DNA from: CAZNRY01 sp964575675
Lineage (GTDB): Bacteria; Eisenbacteria; RBG-16-71-46; CAIMUX01; VGJL01
Reading direction: 5' to 3'
DNA length: 64,000 nt
Assembly (NCBI GenBank): GCA_964575675.1
Contig: CAZNRY010000001.1
Location: 21,610-85,609 of the forward strand
Shown piece after piece: positions 25,446 through 33,485 of this stretch. The position numbers were made by a program, and so were the translations under genes. Under the pieces are notes generated by a model. The model was not told the DNA's origin and made no database searches. It saw only the letters and a program-made list of their open reading frames with translations. Within the stretch, counting starts at the first letter, position 1. The number at the start of each line of letters is the position of its first letter.

Positions 25446-26650
25446 AGCTTCACCAGCTCCACGCGGCGGTTGTTGGCCTTGCCCTCCGGCGTGTCGTTCG
25501 TGTCGATCGGCTTCCCTTCGCCCCAGCCCTTGGTCTCGAGTCGGCTCCCATCGATCTTATATGCATCCGCCAGGTAGGTCTTTACGGCGTCCGCGCGGCC
25601 CTGCGAGAGCGTGATGTTGGCCGCGTCGGCACCGTCAAGGTCGGTGTGCCCCTCGATCGATAGCCGCAGGGCGGGATTGTCGGTCAGAAGCCCGCCAATG
25701 TCGGCCAGCGTCTTGCACGACTCGGCCTTGATCTTGCTCGAGCCGGAGTCGAACAAGATCCCGTGCGTCACGATCTTCCCGGCCTCGTCGAGCTGCTCCT
25801 TGAGCGTCTTGCCCCCCTCGGCGTAGCGGAGGTTGCCGACCAGCATCGGGTTGTTCTCCTCGTCCAGCCACGGATCCATGTAGACGCCGAAAACAACCGG
25901 CTGGAATCCTTCGACAGCCGGGACGTTGGCGACCCGCTCGTTGTCGACGTAGCACTTCACGCTCGTCTTGGTGGCCATGATCCGCATCGTGTGAATCCCG
26001 GGCGCGAGTGGCTTGGTGAGTTGCTTGCTAGCGAGGTCCTTGTCCATGATCCGCAGATTGGAATTCACCTTGTCCCTGATGCCGAAGTTGCCGATGTCCC
26101 TCTTCTCCGAATTGTACCAGTGAATGTGGTACCAGTGGGCCTTTGCCTCGCCCCCCTTGACCCAGAAATCAACTTCAATCGTGTACTTGGGAGGAAGCGG
26201 ACCTGCCGGGATCTTCGGGAGGATCATCCCCTTGTCCGTGCACATGATCCAGTTCCGGTCTCCCTTCTTGACGATCTCGAAGACCCCGTTGTCCAGATTC
26301 CAGCGCGAGGGGAACTCGCCCATCTCCTCGCGCGAGAGGTCGTCATAGAGGATGACCTTGTCGCCGGGTATGAAGTCGTACTTCGTGAATAGCGACATGT
26401 CCTCGGCGGTCGCCGTGCCGCCTTTCGGCCCCGCGGCGGACTGCCCCTCCTCGCCGCTCGACTCCTCGGTGGCCGGCGTCGCCTCGGACTCCTGCTCGCC
26501 GCTGCCGTCGATCTTCTCATCGACTTTCTGCTCGACCTTTTGCTTGACCTTGTCCTTGAGCTTGCCGAACTGCGCTTGCGCGGGGCTCCAGGCTGCGAGC
26601 AAGGCGATCGAAAGGGCTGCGGCGATCAATAGACCAAGGATTCTGCGCAT
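25442..26650 (-). CDS. OmpA-family outer-membrane/peptidoglycan-binding protein
   Basis: 402 residues. Signal peptide 1-27 (LLIAAALSIALLAAWSPAQA). Lys/Glu-rich helix 28-50 (KLKDKVKQKVEQKVDEKIDG), then an acidic Ser/Glu linker to about 85. A central domain about 90-280 resembles a concanavalin-like jelly roll (KYTIEVDFWVKGGEAKAHWY, NLRIMDKDLASK). The OmpA C-terminal peptidoglycan-binding domain covers about 290-402, with GILFDSGSSKIK, LSIEGHTDLDG, LSQGRADAVKTYL and the terminal NNRRVELVKL. The Asp and Arg needed for diaminopimelate binding are present. The stop codon lies inside the inverted repeat of the 25259-25445 element, so the final residues are next to its insertion edge. Confidence 0.88.
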   Translation of the reverse strand: MRRILGLLIAAALSIALLAAWSPAQAQFGKLKDKVKQKVEQKVDEKIDGSGEQESEATPATEESSGEEGQSAAGPKGGTATAEDMSLFTKYDFIPGDKVILYDDLSREEMGEFPSRWNLDNGVFEIVKKGDRNWIMCTDKGMILPKIPAGPLPPKYTIEVDFWVKGGEAKAHWYHIHWYNSEKRDIGNFGIRDKVNSNLRIMDKDLASKQLTKPLAPGIHTMRIMATKTSVKCYVDNERVANVPAVEGFQPVVFGVYMDPWLDEENNPMLVGNLRYAEGGKTLKEQLDEAGKIVTHGILFDSGSSKIKAESCKTLADIGGLLTDNPALRLSIEGHTDLDGADAANITLSQGRADAVKTYLADAYKIDGSRLETKGWGEGKPIDTNDTPEGKANNRRVELVKL

Positions 26651-26902
26651 TGGATCCTCCTCGAATCACGATTCACCCCGCGCGGCGGCGATCGACCCGG
26701 ATCACCGGTCATCCTCGATCCATCGCGGTGTCGGAGACGCTCCTGGAGATGCATCGTATTGAAACGGCAGGGGATCGTCAATGACGCCTCCGCCGGGGCG
26801 AGGAATGGCCTTCGACCCCCGGGCCGTCTCTTGATCCTTGCTCAGGGAATCCGGCGCCGGTAGTCCCCCCTCGGCCTACCGAAATGGAGGGACCGGAACA
26901 AC

Positions 26903-27550
26903 ATGGGCATCGATCGGTTGATCCGCAAGCTTCTCCCGCGCGAGGACAAGTTCCTCGTGCTCTTCGTGAAGGATGTCGAGAACTTGACGCAGGCATGTGC
27001 TTCCCTCCGCGTTCTGTTCGACGCGGTAGGGTCGGTCGAGCGCAATCGAATCGTCAAGGAGGTGGAAGAGCTCGAGCACCGCGGGGACGAGATCACCCAC
27101 GAGGTCTTCTACGAGCTGGGACGCAGCTTCATCACGCACTACGACCGGGAGGACATCGCGGGGCTTGCGAGCTCGCTCGATGACATCATGGATCACATCG
27201 ATCGCGCGGCCACGTGCATCCAGCTCTACCAGATCACGGACTTCGACGATTCCGTCCGGGACCTCGCGGAGATCATCCAGAAATCGGTGGGGGAGCTCCA
27301 CCGGGCGATCCCGCTCCTGAGCGATCTCAGGTCGGCCGAGCGGATCCGCGAATCGAGCGTCCGCATCAACGCCTAAGAGAACCAGGCGGACGGCATCTTC
27401 CATCGCGCCCTGGCGCGTCTGTTCCAGGAAGAGACGGATGCGATCAGTCTGATCAAGAAGCGCGAGCTCCTAGCGGTGCTCGAGGCGGCGACCGATCGCT
27501 GCGAGGATGCGGCGGTACTGATCGAGAACATCCTCGTCAAGTACGCCTAG
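26903..27550 (+). pseudogene. DUF47/PhoU-like accessory protein of a PiT phosphate transporter, broken by an in-frame TAA
   Basis: The first 157 codons read as a DUF47 protein (IRKLLPREDKFLVLFVKDVE, ELEHRGDEITHEVFYELG, LASSLDDIMDHIDRAATCIQ). A TAA at 27374-27376 then interrupts the middle of the conserved RINxLENxAD motif: RINA, stop, ENQAD. The same frame continues with GIFHRALARLFQEE, LIKKRELLAVLEAATDRCED and AAVLIENILVKYA to a TAG at 27548-27550, which is the normal end of the family. One base change (TTA or CTA to TAA) would account for it. DUF47 proteins regulate the PiT permease, which begins 3 bp downstream. Either a true nonsense mutation or an assembly error. Confidence 0.85.
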
Positions 27551-27552
27551 CG

Positions 27553-28712
27553 ATGCTCACCTTCGTCGTCATCCTGATCGCGATCGCGCTCGTATTCGAC
27601 TACATCAACGGCTTCCACGATGCGGCCAACTCGATCGCCACGATCGTGTCGACGCGCGTGCTGACCCCCGGCAAGGCGGTGGTCTGGGCGGCGTTCTTCA
27701 ACTTCGTCGCAGCGTTCGGGTTCGGCGTCCACGTCGCAAAGACGATGGGCAAGGGGTTGGTCGACCTCCACGCGATCACGCCTGAGGTCATCCTCGCCGG
27801 ATTGATCGGGGCGATCCTCTGGGACCTCATCACCTGGTATCTGGGACTCCCGACGAGCAGCTCGCACGCCCTGATCGGCGGCTATGCGGGAGCCGCCGCC
27901 ACGCACGCGGGGTTCGGCGCGATCATCTGGAGCGGGTGGACCCGAACCATCGCGTTCATCGTGATCGCGCCTACGATCGGCATCATCCTCGGGTTCCTGC
28001 TCATGCTGCTCTTGAGCTGGATTCTGAGACGCTCGACGCCGACGCGCGTGGACGGCCTCTTCCGAAAACTCCAGCTCGTTTCCGCCGGGCTGTACAGCCT
28101 GGGGCACGGCACGAACGACGCGCAGAAGACGATGGGGATCATCGCCGGGGTGCTCTACATTTCCGGCTACATGGAGACCTTCGCGATACCTTTCTGGGTC
28201 GTTCTGATCTGCCATGGGGCGATCGCCCTAGGCACCCTCTCGGGCGGTTGGCGGATCGTGAAGACGATGGGAATGCGGATCACGCAGCTTCGCCCGTGGA
28301 CGGTTTCGCCGCGGAGACAGCCGGAGCGATCACGATCCTCGGGGCGTCATATTTGGGGATCCCGGTCTCGACGACCCACACGATCACCGGAGCGATCGTC
28401 GGCGTGGGTTCGATCAAGCGCGTCTCGGCCGTCCGGTGGGGGGTTGCGACACGGATCGTCTGGGCGTGGCTGCTCACGATTCCTATGTCGGCGGGGATCG
28501 CCGCGCTGGCGATGCTCCTGATCAAGCTCCTCCACCAAACCAGTTTGAGCAGACTTGAGAAGCTCGCCTCGCGCATCCACTCGGCCCGGCTATTCTCCCC
28601 GGGGCGCCGGACCTCGCGGCGCGCGGGCTCGCTTCTCAGCCGAAGTCAAACTCGTCTAGCCCGCGACCTCGAGCGCGACCGGGAGTGCGCCGGATGGGGC
28701 CGCGCGCGTTAG
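27553..28712 (+). pseudogene. pit: PiT-family inorganic phosphate permease, frameshifted
   Basis: From ATG 27553 the protein reads as a PiT permease: FDYINGFHDAANSIATIVST (first signature repeat), LPTSSSHALIGGYAGAA, and LGHGTNDAQKTMGIIAGVL. After MRITQLRP (near 28294) the frame is lost. The expected continuation VDGFAAETAGAITILGAS, then IPVSTTHTITGAIVG (second repeat), is in the next frame. CGCCCGTGGAC appears to lack one G. The shifted frame continues to TAG at 28712, past the usual end; the last 55 or so residues after LLIKLLHQ overlap a hairpin repeat. PiT imports phosphate with H+ or Na+. Both this gene and its DUF47 partner carry a single lesion. Confidence 0.85.
28542..28652. repeat. 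Imperfect inverted repeat at the 3' end of pit
   Basis: AGTTTGA-N7-TGAGAAGC (28542-28563) pairs in register with GCTTCTCA-N7-TCAAACT (28631-28652), a 22-nt arm with a symmetric 7-base internal loop. The bases just inside (CTCGCCTCGCGC and GCGCGGGCTCG) also pair partly. It falls in the unusual C-terminal tail of the pit frame, so that tail may not be native coding sequence. It may act as a terminator for pit and for the convergent phosphatase gene. Confidence 0.55.
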
Positions 28713-30121
28713 CGCACGTGTACGAAGCGGACCGACCGGCTCACGCCCCGCGTGCGCAGCACCGCGAGGTAGGCGCCGCTCGGAGCGCCGTTGCCGTCCC
28801 ACGCCGCCTCATGCCGTCCCGCGGCTGCGACCCGATCCAAGATCGTCGCCACACGGCGTCCGTCGACCGTGAATATCCCGAGCTCGACCGGCGCGGGGGC
28901 TGGCATCGTGAAGTCCAAGCGGATGATTCCGCCGTTAGGGTTGGGGGATGCCCGCAAGGCCAGGTCGTCCGGGCCGGCCGTCTCGTCTTCCGTGCCGCTC
29001 ACGGGGAAGGGGCTCACCACCTGGAACGGATCGATCACCGCGCCGCCCGGCTTGATCGTCCGGACGTCGACCGTTTCCCCCCGGACGTCCACCTGCGTGA
29101 ACTCGAGGCAGGTCTCGCGATAAACGGTCCATGGTTGCGCCGCTCCCCAACCGCTGTAGAGCGGGGCGCCCCCGCCGCCCGTGATCACGTAGTGGACCCC
29201 GTTGACCAGGCTCCGTTCGTAGGCGTGAATGTGGCCCATGAAGGCGATCTGGACGTGGAAACGTTCGAGCAGCGGACAGATATACTGGCGGACCGTCAGG
29301 TCGCTCGAATGTCCGGTGTTCGTCGTGTAGGGGGGATTGTGAAAGGTGACAAAGATGTGGCGCACGGTCGCGTCGGCGCTGTCCGCCTTGAGCTCGTTCA
29401 GGAACCAGTCGTACTGTGGGCTCCCCGTCGAGTAGGGGGAATAGCAGTCGAGAATGTGGAAAGAGCTGTTCCCGTACCGCACGGAGTACCATCGCTCGTT
29501 GCCGGGAAGCGCAAAGAGGGCGTACCAGTTCGCCATGACGCCCGTGTCGTGATTGCCCAGGGCGGGGAAGAGCGGCGCCCGGGAGATGATCCCCTGCTCC
29601 ACGTTGAAGAAGGTCTGGTAGTCGGACGTCGATCCGGTCGCCGTCAGGTCCCCGACGTTCAAGAGCAGGCCGGGCGCCGGATTCACGAGGGCCATCTGAT
29701 CGACGACGCTCTGGTGATCAGCTGTATTCGTTCGGTTGTCCCCGTAGGCGAGGAACCGGAAGGACCGGTCGAGGGCCACCGGCGTGTGGAATACGAAATC
29801 GGCGCTCGTGTCGGCATCCGAGATCGCCCTGTAGTGGTAGAGCGTGTCGGGGAGCAGGGGACTGAGCAGGATCTCGTGCTGGTACGATGCCGCCCCCTGA
29901 GCGGTCTCGGCTCCGTACGCCGCCGACAGCCCGAAGAGCACCTTGCCCCCCTGCAAGGCGGAGGTCTGCCACCGGACCGTGATCGTCGTTTCCGTCAGTC
30001 CCTGCAGATAGGGCTGCTTGACGAAGGCGCTGCGGGCGGGATGCGTTGAGAAGAGGAGGGCAAGCAGGACGCAGCCGCACAGGGTCAGCGGCACGGCGAG
30101 GTTCGATCTGGCAGGTGCCAA
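28709..30121 (-). CDS. Secreted purple-acid-phosphatase-like metallophosphatase with FlgD-like C-terminal module
   Basis: 470 residues from a TTG start with GGGAG 6 bases upstream. Signal peptide about 1-31 (VPLTLCGCVLLALLFSTHPA). Fn3-like N-domain about 35-110 (FVKQPYLQGLTETTITVRW, SPLLPDTLYHYRA), as in purple acid phosphatases. Dimetal core: FLAYGDNRTN (about 123), LNVGDLTATG, FPALGNHDTG (about 190), FVTFHNPPYTTN and AFMGHIHAYERS (about 293), the last giving the GHxH ligands. The final 75 residues are FlgD-like (SPNPNGGIIRLDF, FTVDGRRVATIL, AAWDGNGAPSGAYL). It probably releases phosphate at the cell surface. Its position beside the phosphate permease pair (4-bp overlap of stops) suggests a shared phosphate-scavenging role. 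Confidence 0.88.
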   Translation of the reverse strand: MAPARSNLAVPLTLCGCVLLALLFSTHPARSAFVKQPYLQGLTETTITVRWQTSALQGGKVLFGLSAAYGAETAQGAASYQHEILLSPLLPDTLYHYRAISDADTSADFVFHTPVALDRSFRFLAYGDNRTNTADHQSVVDQMALVNPAPGLLLNVGDLTATGSTSDYQTFFNVEQGIISRAPLFPALGNHDTGVMANWYALFALPGNERWYSVRYGNSSFHILDCYSPYSTGSPQYDWFLNELKADSADATVRHIFVTFHNPPYTTNTGHSSDLTVRQYICPLLERFHVQIAFMGHIHAYERSLVNGVHYVITGGGGAPLYSGWGAAQPWTVYRETCLEFTQVDVRGETVDVRTIKPGGAVIDPFQVVSPFPVSGTEDETAGPDDLALRASPNPNGGIIRLDFTMPAPAPVELGIFTVDGRRVATILDRVAAAGRHEAAWDGNGAPSGAYLAVLRTRGVSRSVRFVHVR

Positions 30122-30151
30122 GTTTTTCTCCCTGCGGCCGCGACCCGTTTA

Positions 30152-30157
30152 ATTCTA
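30152..30157 (-). promoter_or_regulatory. Candidate -10 box for the secreted phosphatase
   Basis: On the minus strand TAGAAT (five of six bases of TATAAT) lies 30 bp upstream of the TTG start of the phosphatase. The -35 region (TACCTT at 17 bp) is weak. Confidence 0.35.
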
Positions 30158-30304
30158 CGCTCGAACCGCCGGAAAAGGTATCCCTTGAAGCGGGGCCCGC
30201 GATCCCGGACGATTCCAGCCATCGATGGGCCGCGAGGCCCGGCCCCGGCGATCGGAGCGCACATGGCGCCAGCCCGCCGGCCCGGGGGACCATGAGGGGA
30301 AATC

Positions 30305-31102
30305 ATGGATAGCAGATCCCGGATGCGCAGTGTCTCGCGGGCGCTCGCCTACATGCAGAGCTTCGGCGTCGCGCGGGGCTTGGATCTCTTCCTCAAGACC
30401 CTCTCCGGCCCGCGGATCGTGAGTCTCCGTCTCCCCGGATACCCCGCGCCGGTGCTCCTGCGCACACGCACGAGCGACATTCAGACCTTCGGCCAGGTCT
30501 TCGTCTCGGAGGAGTACGATTTCCCGCTCCCGGACCCGGAACCCCGGCTCATCATCGACGGCGGGGCCTACGTCGGCTACACCACCCTCTACTTCGCCAA
30601 TCGCTTCCCCGAGGCGCGTGTTCTCGCGATCGAGCCGGCCGAGGAGAACTTCCTGATTCTCGGAAAAAACACGGCCGCCTGTCCGAACGTCCGGCTGGTT
30701 CGCGGTGGGCTCTGGAACAGGAAGTGCCTTCTGAAGCTCGGGAATCCCGATGGCCTTCACTGGTCGTTCCAGGTTGACGAAGCCGCCGCGGGCGAGGGTG
30801 CGGATCCGCGGGGGGATGACGCGATCGAGGCATTCACGATTTCCGAACTCATTCGAATGGCGGGCGGCGGGCGGATCGACATCCTGAAGCTCGACATCGA
30901 GGGGGCTGAAAAGGTCCTGTTCGGGCCGGGGTGCGAGGATTGGCTCGATTCCGTCCGCGTGATCATGATCGAGATGCACGATCGGTTCGAACCGGGGTGC
31001 AGCAGCGCGTTTTATCGGGCGATCGCGGGGCGCGATTTCAATCAGCTGATCAAGGGAGAGAACGTCGCGGTCTTCCTCGATATGGGTCGCGGCGCCGTCT
31101 GA
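30305..31102 (+). CDS. FkbM-family methyltransferase
   Basis: 265 residues. The SAM-binding motif RLIIDGGAYVGYTTLYFANRF (about 80-100; DGGAxxGxxT replaces the usual DVGANxGxxT) is followed by VLAIEPAEENFLIL (acidic end of strand 2) and the FkbM hallmark IDILKLDIEGAEKVLF (about 198-213), then VIMIEMHDRF. FkbM enzymes O-methylate sugars or polyketide hydroxyls. It stands alone on the plus strand with 183 bp upstream and converges on the moaE gene. The acceptor is unknown; a surface-glycan role would fit the nearby GT-C genes but is only inference. Confidence 0.88.
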   Translation: MDSRSRMRSVSRALAYMQSFGVARGLDLFLKTLSGPRIVSLRLPGYPAPVLLRTRTSDIQTFGQVFVSEEYDFPLPDPEPRLIIDGGAYVGYTTLYFANRFPEARVLAIEPAEENFLILGKNTAACPNVRLVRGGLWNRKCLLKLGNPDGLHWSFQVDEAAAGEGADPRGDDAIEAFTISELIRMAGGGRIDILKLDIEGAEKVLFGPGCEDWLDSVRVIMIEMHDRFEPGCSSAFYRAIAGRDFNQLIKGENVAVFLDMGRGAV

Positions 31103-31142
31103 TCCCGGCCCTCTTCGCCTTGCTCGCGGCTGCGGTCCCGCC

Positions 31143-31526
31143 CTAACGCTCCAGTGGGTGCTTCCAGATCGGCACGTCTTCCTTCAGGCGGGAGATCAGC
31201 TCTGCTGCTGCTGCGAATGCCTCCCCTCGATGTGACGCCACCGCCCGGACGTAGAGACTTCCCTCGCCCGCAGGGACCGTCCCCACCCGATGGATGATCG
31301 TGAGATCGATCAGGCCGTGCGTCGATGCGATCCTCTCCGCGATCAACCGGAGTTGGTGGCGCGCCATCTCTTGATGGCATTCGTACTCGATTCCCCGGAT
31401 CGGCCGGCCGTCCTCGCGATCGCGAACGATTCCGTGAAACTCGACGACCGCTCCCGCACGGCCCGCTGCAGCGCCGGGGTCGCCGGGCGGCAGCAACGGG
31501 GTATCGACGATCTCCACTCGAACCAT
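31143..31526 (-). CDS. moaE: Molybdopterin synthase large subunit
   Basis: 127 residues, slightly short for MoaE (about 140-150). Diagnostic stretches: AVVEFHGIVRDREDGRPIRG, YECHQEMARHQLRLIAERI, LTIIHRVGTVPAGEGSLYVR, AVASHRGEAFAAAAELISRL and the catalytic lysine region LKEDVPIWKHP. It joins with MoaD, whose thiocarboxylated C-terminus inserts two sulfurs into precursor Z to make molybdopterin. moaD lies 3 bp upstream, so the pair is translated together. No other moa, moe or mog gene is visible in the window. Confidence 0.95.
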   Translation of the reverse strand: MVRVEIVDTPLLPPGDPGAAAGRAGAVVEFHGIVRDREDGRPIRGIEYECHQEMARHQLRLIAERIASTHGLIDLTIIHRVGTVPAGEGSLYVRAVASHRGEAFAAAAELISRLKEDVPIWKHPLER

Positions 31527-31529
31527 CGA

Positions 31530-31775
31530 TCATCCCCCCTGCACGGGCGGGATCAACGAGATCTCATCGCCCGGGCGGATGCGACGCTCGCCGGCGGCAT
31601 ATTCGCTTCCGATCGCGGCGCGGGCGGAGGAGCGGTGCGGATCCAAGCCGCGGTGGAGGGCGAAGAACGCGTCGAGCGCCGCGTCGAGCGTCGCTTCCTC
31701 GGGCAAGTCCATCTCCACCCTGGAGGCGCCCGCGGAGACGCGGATTTGCCCCCACAACAGGAAGGCAACCCTCAT
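31530..31775 (-). CDS. moaD: Molybdopterin synthase sulfur-carrier subunit
   Basis: 81 residues with a ubiquitin-like beta-grasp plan: MRVAFLLWGQIRVSAGAS, LDAALDAFFALHRGLDP, AAGERRIRPGDEISLIPPVQ, and the essential terminal Gly-Gly (PPVQGG) which is adenylated and thiocarboxylated. It starts 97 bp downstream of the HD-GYP gene end on the same strand, and moaE follows after 3 bp. Length and terminus are exactly those of MoaD. Confidence 0.94.
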   Translation of the reverse strand: MRVAFLLWGQIRVSAGASRVEMDLPEEATLDAALDAFFALHRGLDPHRSSARAAIGSEYAAGERRIRPGDEISLIPPVQGG

Positions 31776-31872
31776 CGGGACCGGTTCCTCATCACGAGGG
31801 GAGGTTAGCAGACCAATCGGTCCATTCGAGCGGGAAGATTGGTGAAGCCCCCATCGGGGGCGAGTGCGGGGA

Positions 31873-33474
31873 TCAGGCCGCCTCGGCTCTCGGCTCCTCG
31901 TAGATGAACGGCGCCTGCTCGAGCACCCCCGTTTGGATCATCACCTCGTGTTCGCGGATGAAGGGAAGGAGCATCTCCAGGGCATCGACCGCCACGGGGT
32001 CGAGCTGGGTCCCCCTGACGTCGGCGATCACCGCGAAGGCGAGGTCGGGGCTGCGGCGGGGCCTGTAGGCCCGGGAGCTGGTCAGGGCGTCGTAGGTATC
32101 CGCGACGCTGATGATCCGGGCGATCCACGGAATCTCCTCGCCGCGCAGGCCCATCGGATAACCCCGGCCGTCCATCCTCTCGTGATGGCTGCGGACCGCG
32201 AGGCTGGCCGAAGCGAGCTGGTGGATCGGCGCGAGGACCTTGTACCCCCGTTCGGGGTGCTCCTTCATGGACTCGAACTCGGCCGGGGTGAGCTTGCCCG
32301 GCTTGTTCAGGATCCGCTCGGGCATTCCGATTTTCCCGATGTCGTGGAGGATCGAAGCCCACTTGAGGACCTCGAGATCCTCGTCGCTCAGCGAGAGCGA
32401 CTTGCCGAGGAGCATCGAGAGGATGTGCACGCGCTCGGAGTGGCCGGACGTGTACGGATCCTTGGCTTCGATCATGGAAACGAGGCTCTTCACCGTGGCG
32501 ATCTGGAAATTCTTGAGATCCTCGTACAGGTCGTGATTCGTGACGGCCATCCCGACGCGCTCGGCGACCGACTCGATCAGCTTCATCTCGCTCTCGCGGC
32601 GGAGCAGCGTTCCGTTCAGATGTACGAAACAGAGGATACCGAGAGCGTCCGACTGGATCGGGATGCTGACGGCGAGGATCTGTCCCTTCTCCTGGAAGAG
32701 AGGAGCGTCTCCGCCCAGGTCCTCTTCCGCGCCCGCGAAGAAGCGGCGGTTCTGCAATCGGAAATGGCCGCTCACGCGCTCGGCCAGACGTCTCCACGTC
32801 CGTGAGGAGGACGGCAGGCGGACGCTCGCCGCCTCGCTCGTCGCGACCTCGATGAGTCGGCGCCCGGCGATGTGGACGATCGCTGCATCCGCGCCGGTCG
32901 CCCGGCATGCCTGGGCCAGCACGCGCTGGACCGCCTGTCGCGAATCTTGTTCCTCTCCCAGCCTGCCGGAGATCGTGGTGAGGAGATCCAACTCCTCCCG
33001 CGTCTGGGCCAGCTTCTTCGCCGTCCGCGCGTGCTCGCGCGCGAGGGACAGATGGTCCGCCGCGAGCCGGGCCAGGCGCGAGAGGAACCGAACGGCCTCG
33101 GCGGGGCCGATCGAATGAGATCCGGCGGCCTGTGCGGACCGGACCGCGATGAGGCCGAGCGGCGCTCCGGCCGGCTGGGGAATCGCGACGACCGTCACCT
33201 CGCAACCGCAGGGACCGATCCAGTGCTCGTACTCGGTCGGGTTGCCGATATTTTGCAGGGCAAGCTCCCGCCTAGCCTCGCACTCGCGCGGACCGTCGGC
33301 TTTGGCGGGACCGCAGGATGAGCAGCGGGGAAGGGGAACCGCGCCGAAAGCCTGCTCCCGCGCAGGAGATTTCAGCAGAATCGCCGCCCCCAGCATCTCG
33401 GAGGCGCTGTCCAGCAGGGCGGCCAGCTCCTCGGATAGGATTCCGGGACCGGCCTGGCCGAAACGAAGGGGCAT
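31873..33474 (-). CDS. GAF plus HD-GYP domain protein (probable cyclic-di-GMP phosphodiesterase)
   Basis: 533 residues from ATG 33474. The N-terminal part (about 45-140) has clustered Cys: PRCSSCGPAK, EC, and GPCGCEV, a possible metal or redox site. GAF domain about 165-320 (LDLLTTISGRLGEEQDSR, GADAAIVHIAGRR, LAVSIPIQSDALGILCFVHL). HD-GYP about 335-520, with the HD of WASILHDIGKIGMPERIL (about 377) and the GYP loop HHERMDGRGYPMGL (about 432-440). The metal-binding residues look intact, so it should hydrolyse c-di-GMP. A short receiver-like protein is encoded 11 bp upstream. An open frame extends to 33693 but overlaps that gene. Confidence 0.88.
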   Translation of the reverse strand: MPLRFGQAGPGILSEELAALLDSASEMLGAAILLKSPAREQAFGAVPLPRCSSCGPAKADGPRECEARRELALQNIGNPTEYEHWIGPCGCEVTVVAIPQPAGAPLGLIAVRSAQAAGSHSIGPAEAVRFLSRLARLAADHLSLAREHARTAKKLAQTREELDLLTTISGRLGEEQDSRQAVQRVLAQACRATGADAAIVHIAGRRLIEVATSEAASVRLPSSSRTWRRLAERVSGHFRLQNRRFFAGAEEDLGGDAPLFQEKGQILAVSIPIQSDALGILCFVHLNGTLLRRESEMKLIESVAERVGMAVTNHDLYEDLKNFQIATVKSLVSMIEAKDPYTSGHSERVHILSMLLGKSLSLSDEDLEVLKWASILHDIGKIGMPERILNKPGKLTPAEFESMKEHPERGYKVLAPIHQLASASLAVRSHHERMDGRGYPMGLRGEEIPWIARIISVADTYDALTSSRAYRPRRSPDLAFAVIADVRGTQLDPVAVDALEMLLPFIREHEVMIQTGVLEQAPFIYEEPRAEAA

Positions 33475-33485
33475 TCTCGATCTCC

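Noticed and set aside
27374..27376. TAA in the DUF47 gene as a recoded sense codon
   Set aside because: Every other gene in the window that I checked ends in a normal stop and none shows internal TAA, so a changed genetic code is not supported.
27553..28712. Programmed ribosomal frameshift in pit
   Set aside because: The sequence around 28290-28300 (CTTCGCCCGTGGAC) has no slippery heptamer, no internal Shine-Dalgarno and no close pseudoknot that I can see. PiT proteins are not known to be recoded. A one-base loss is simpler.
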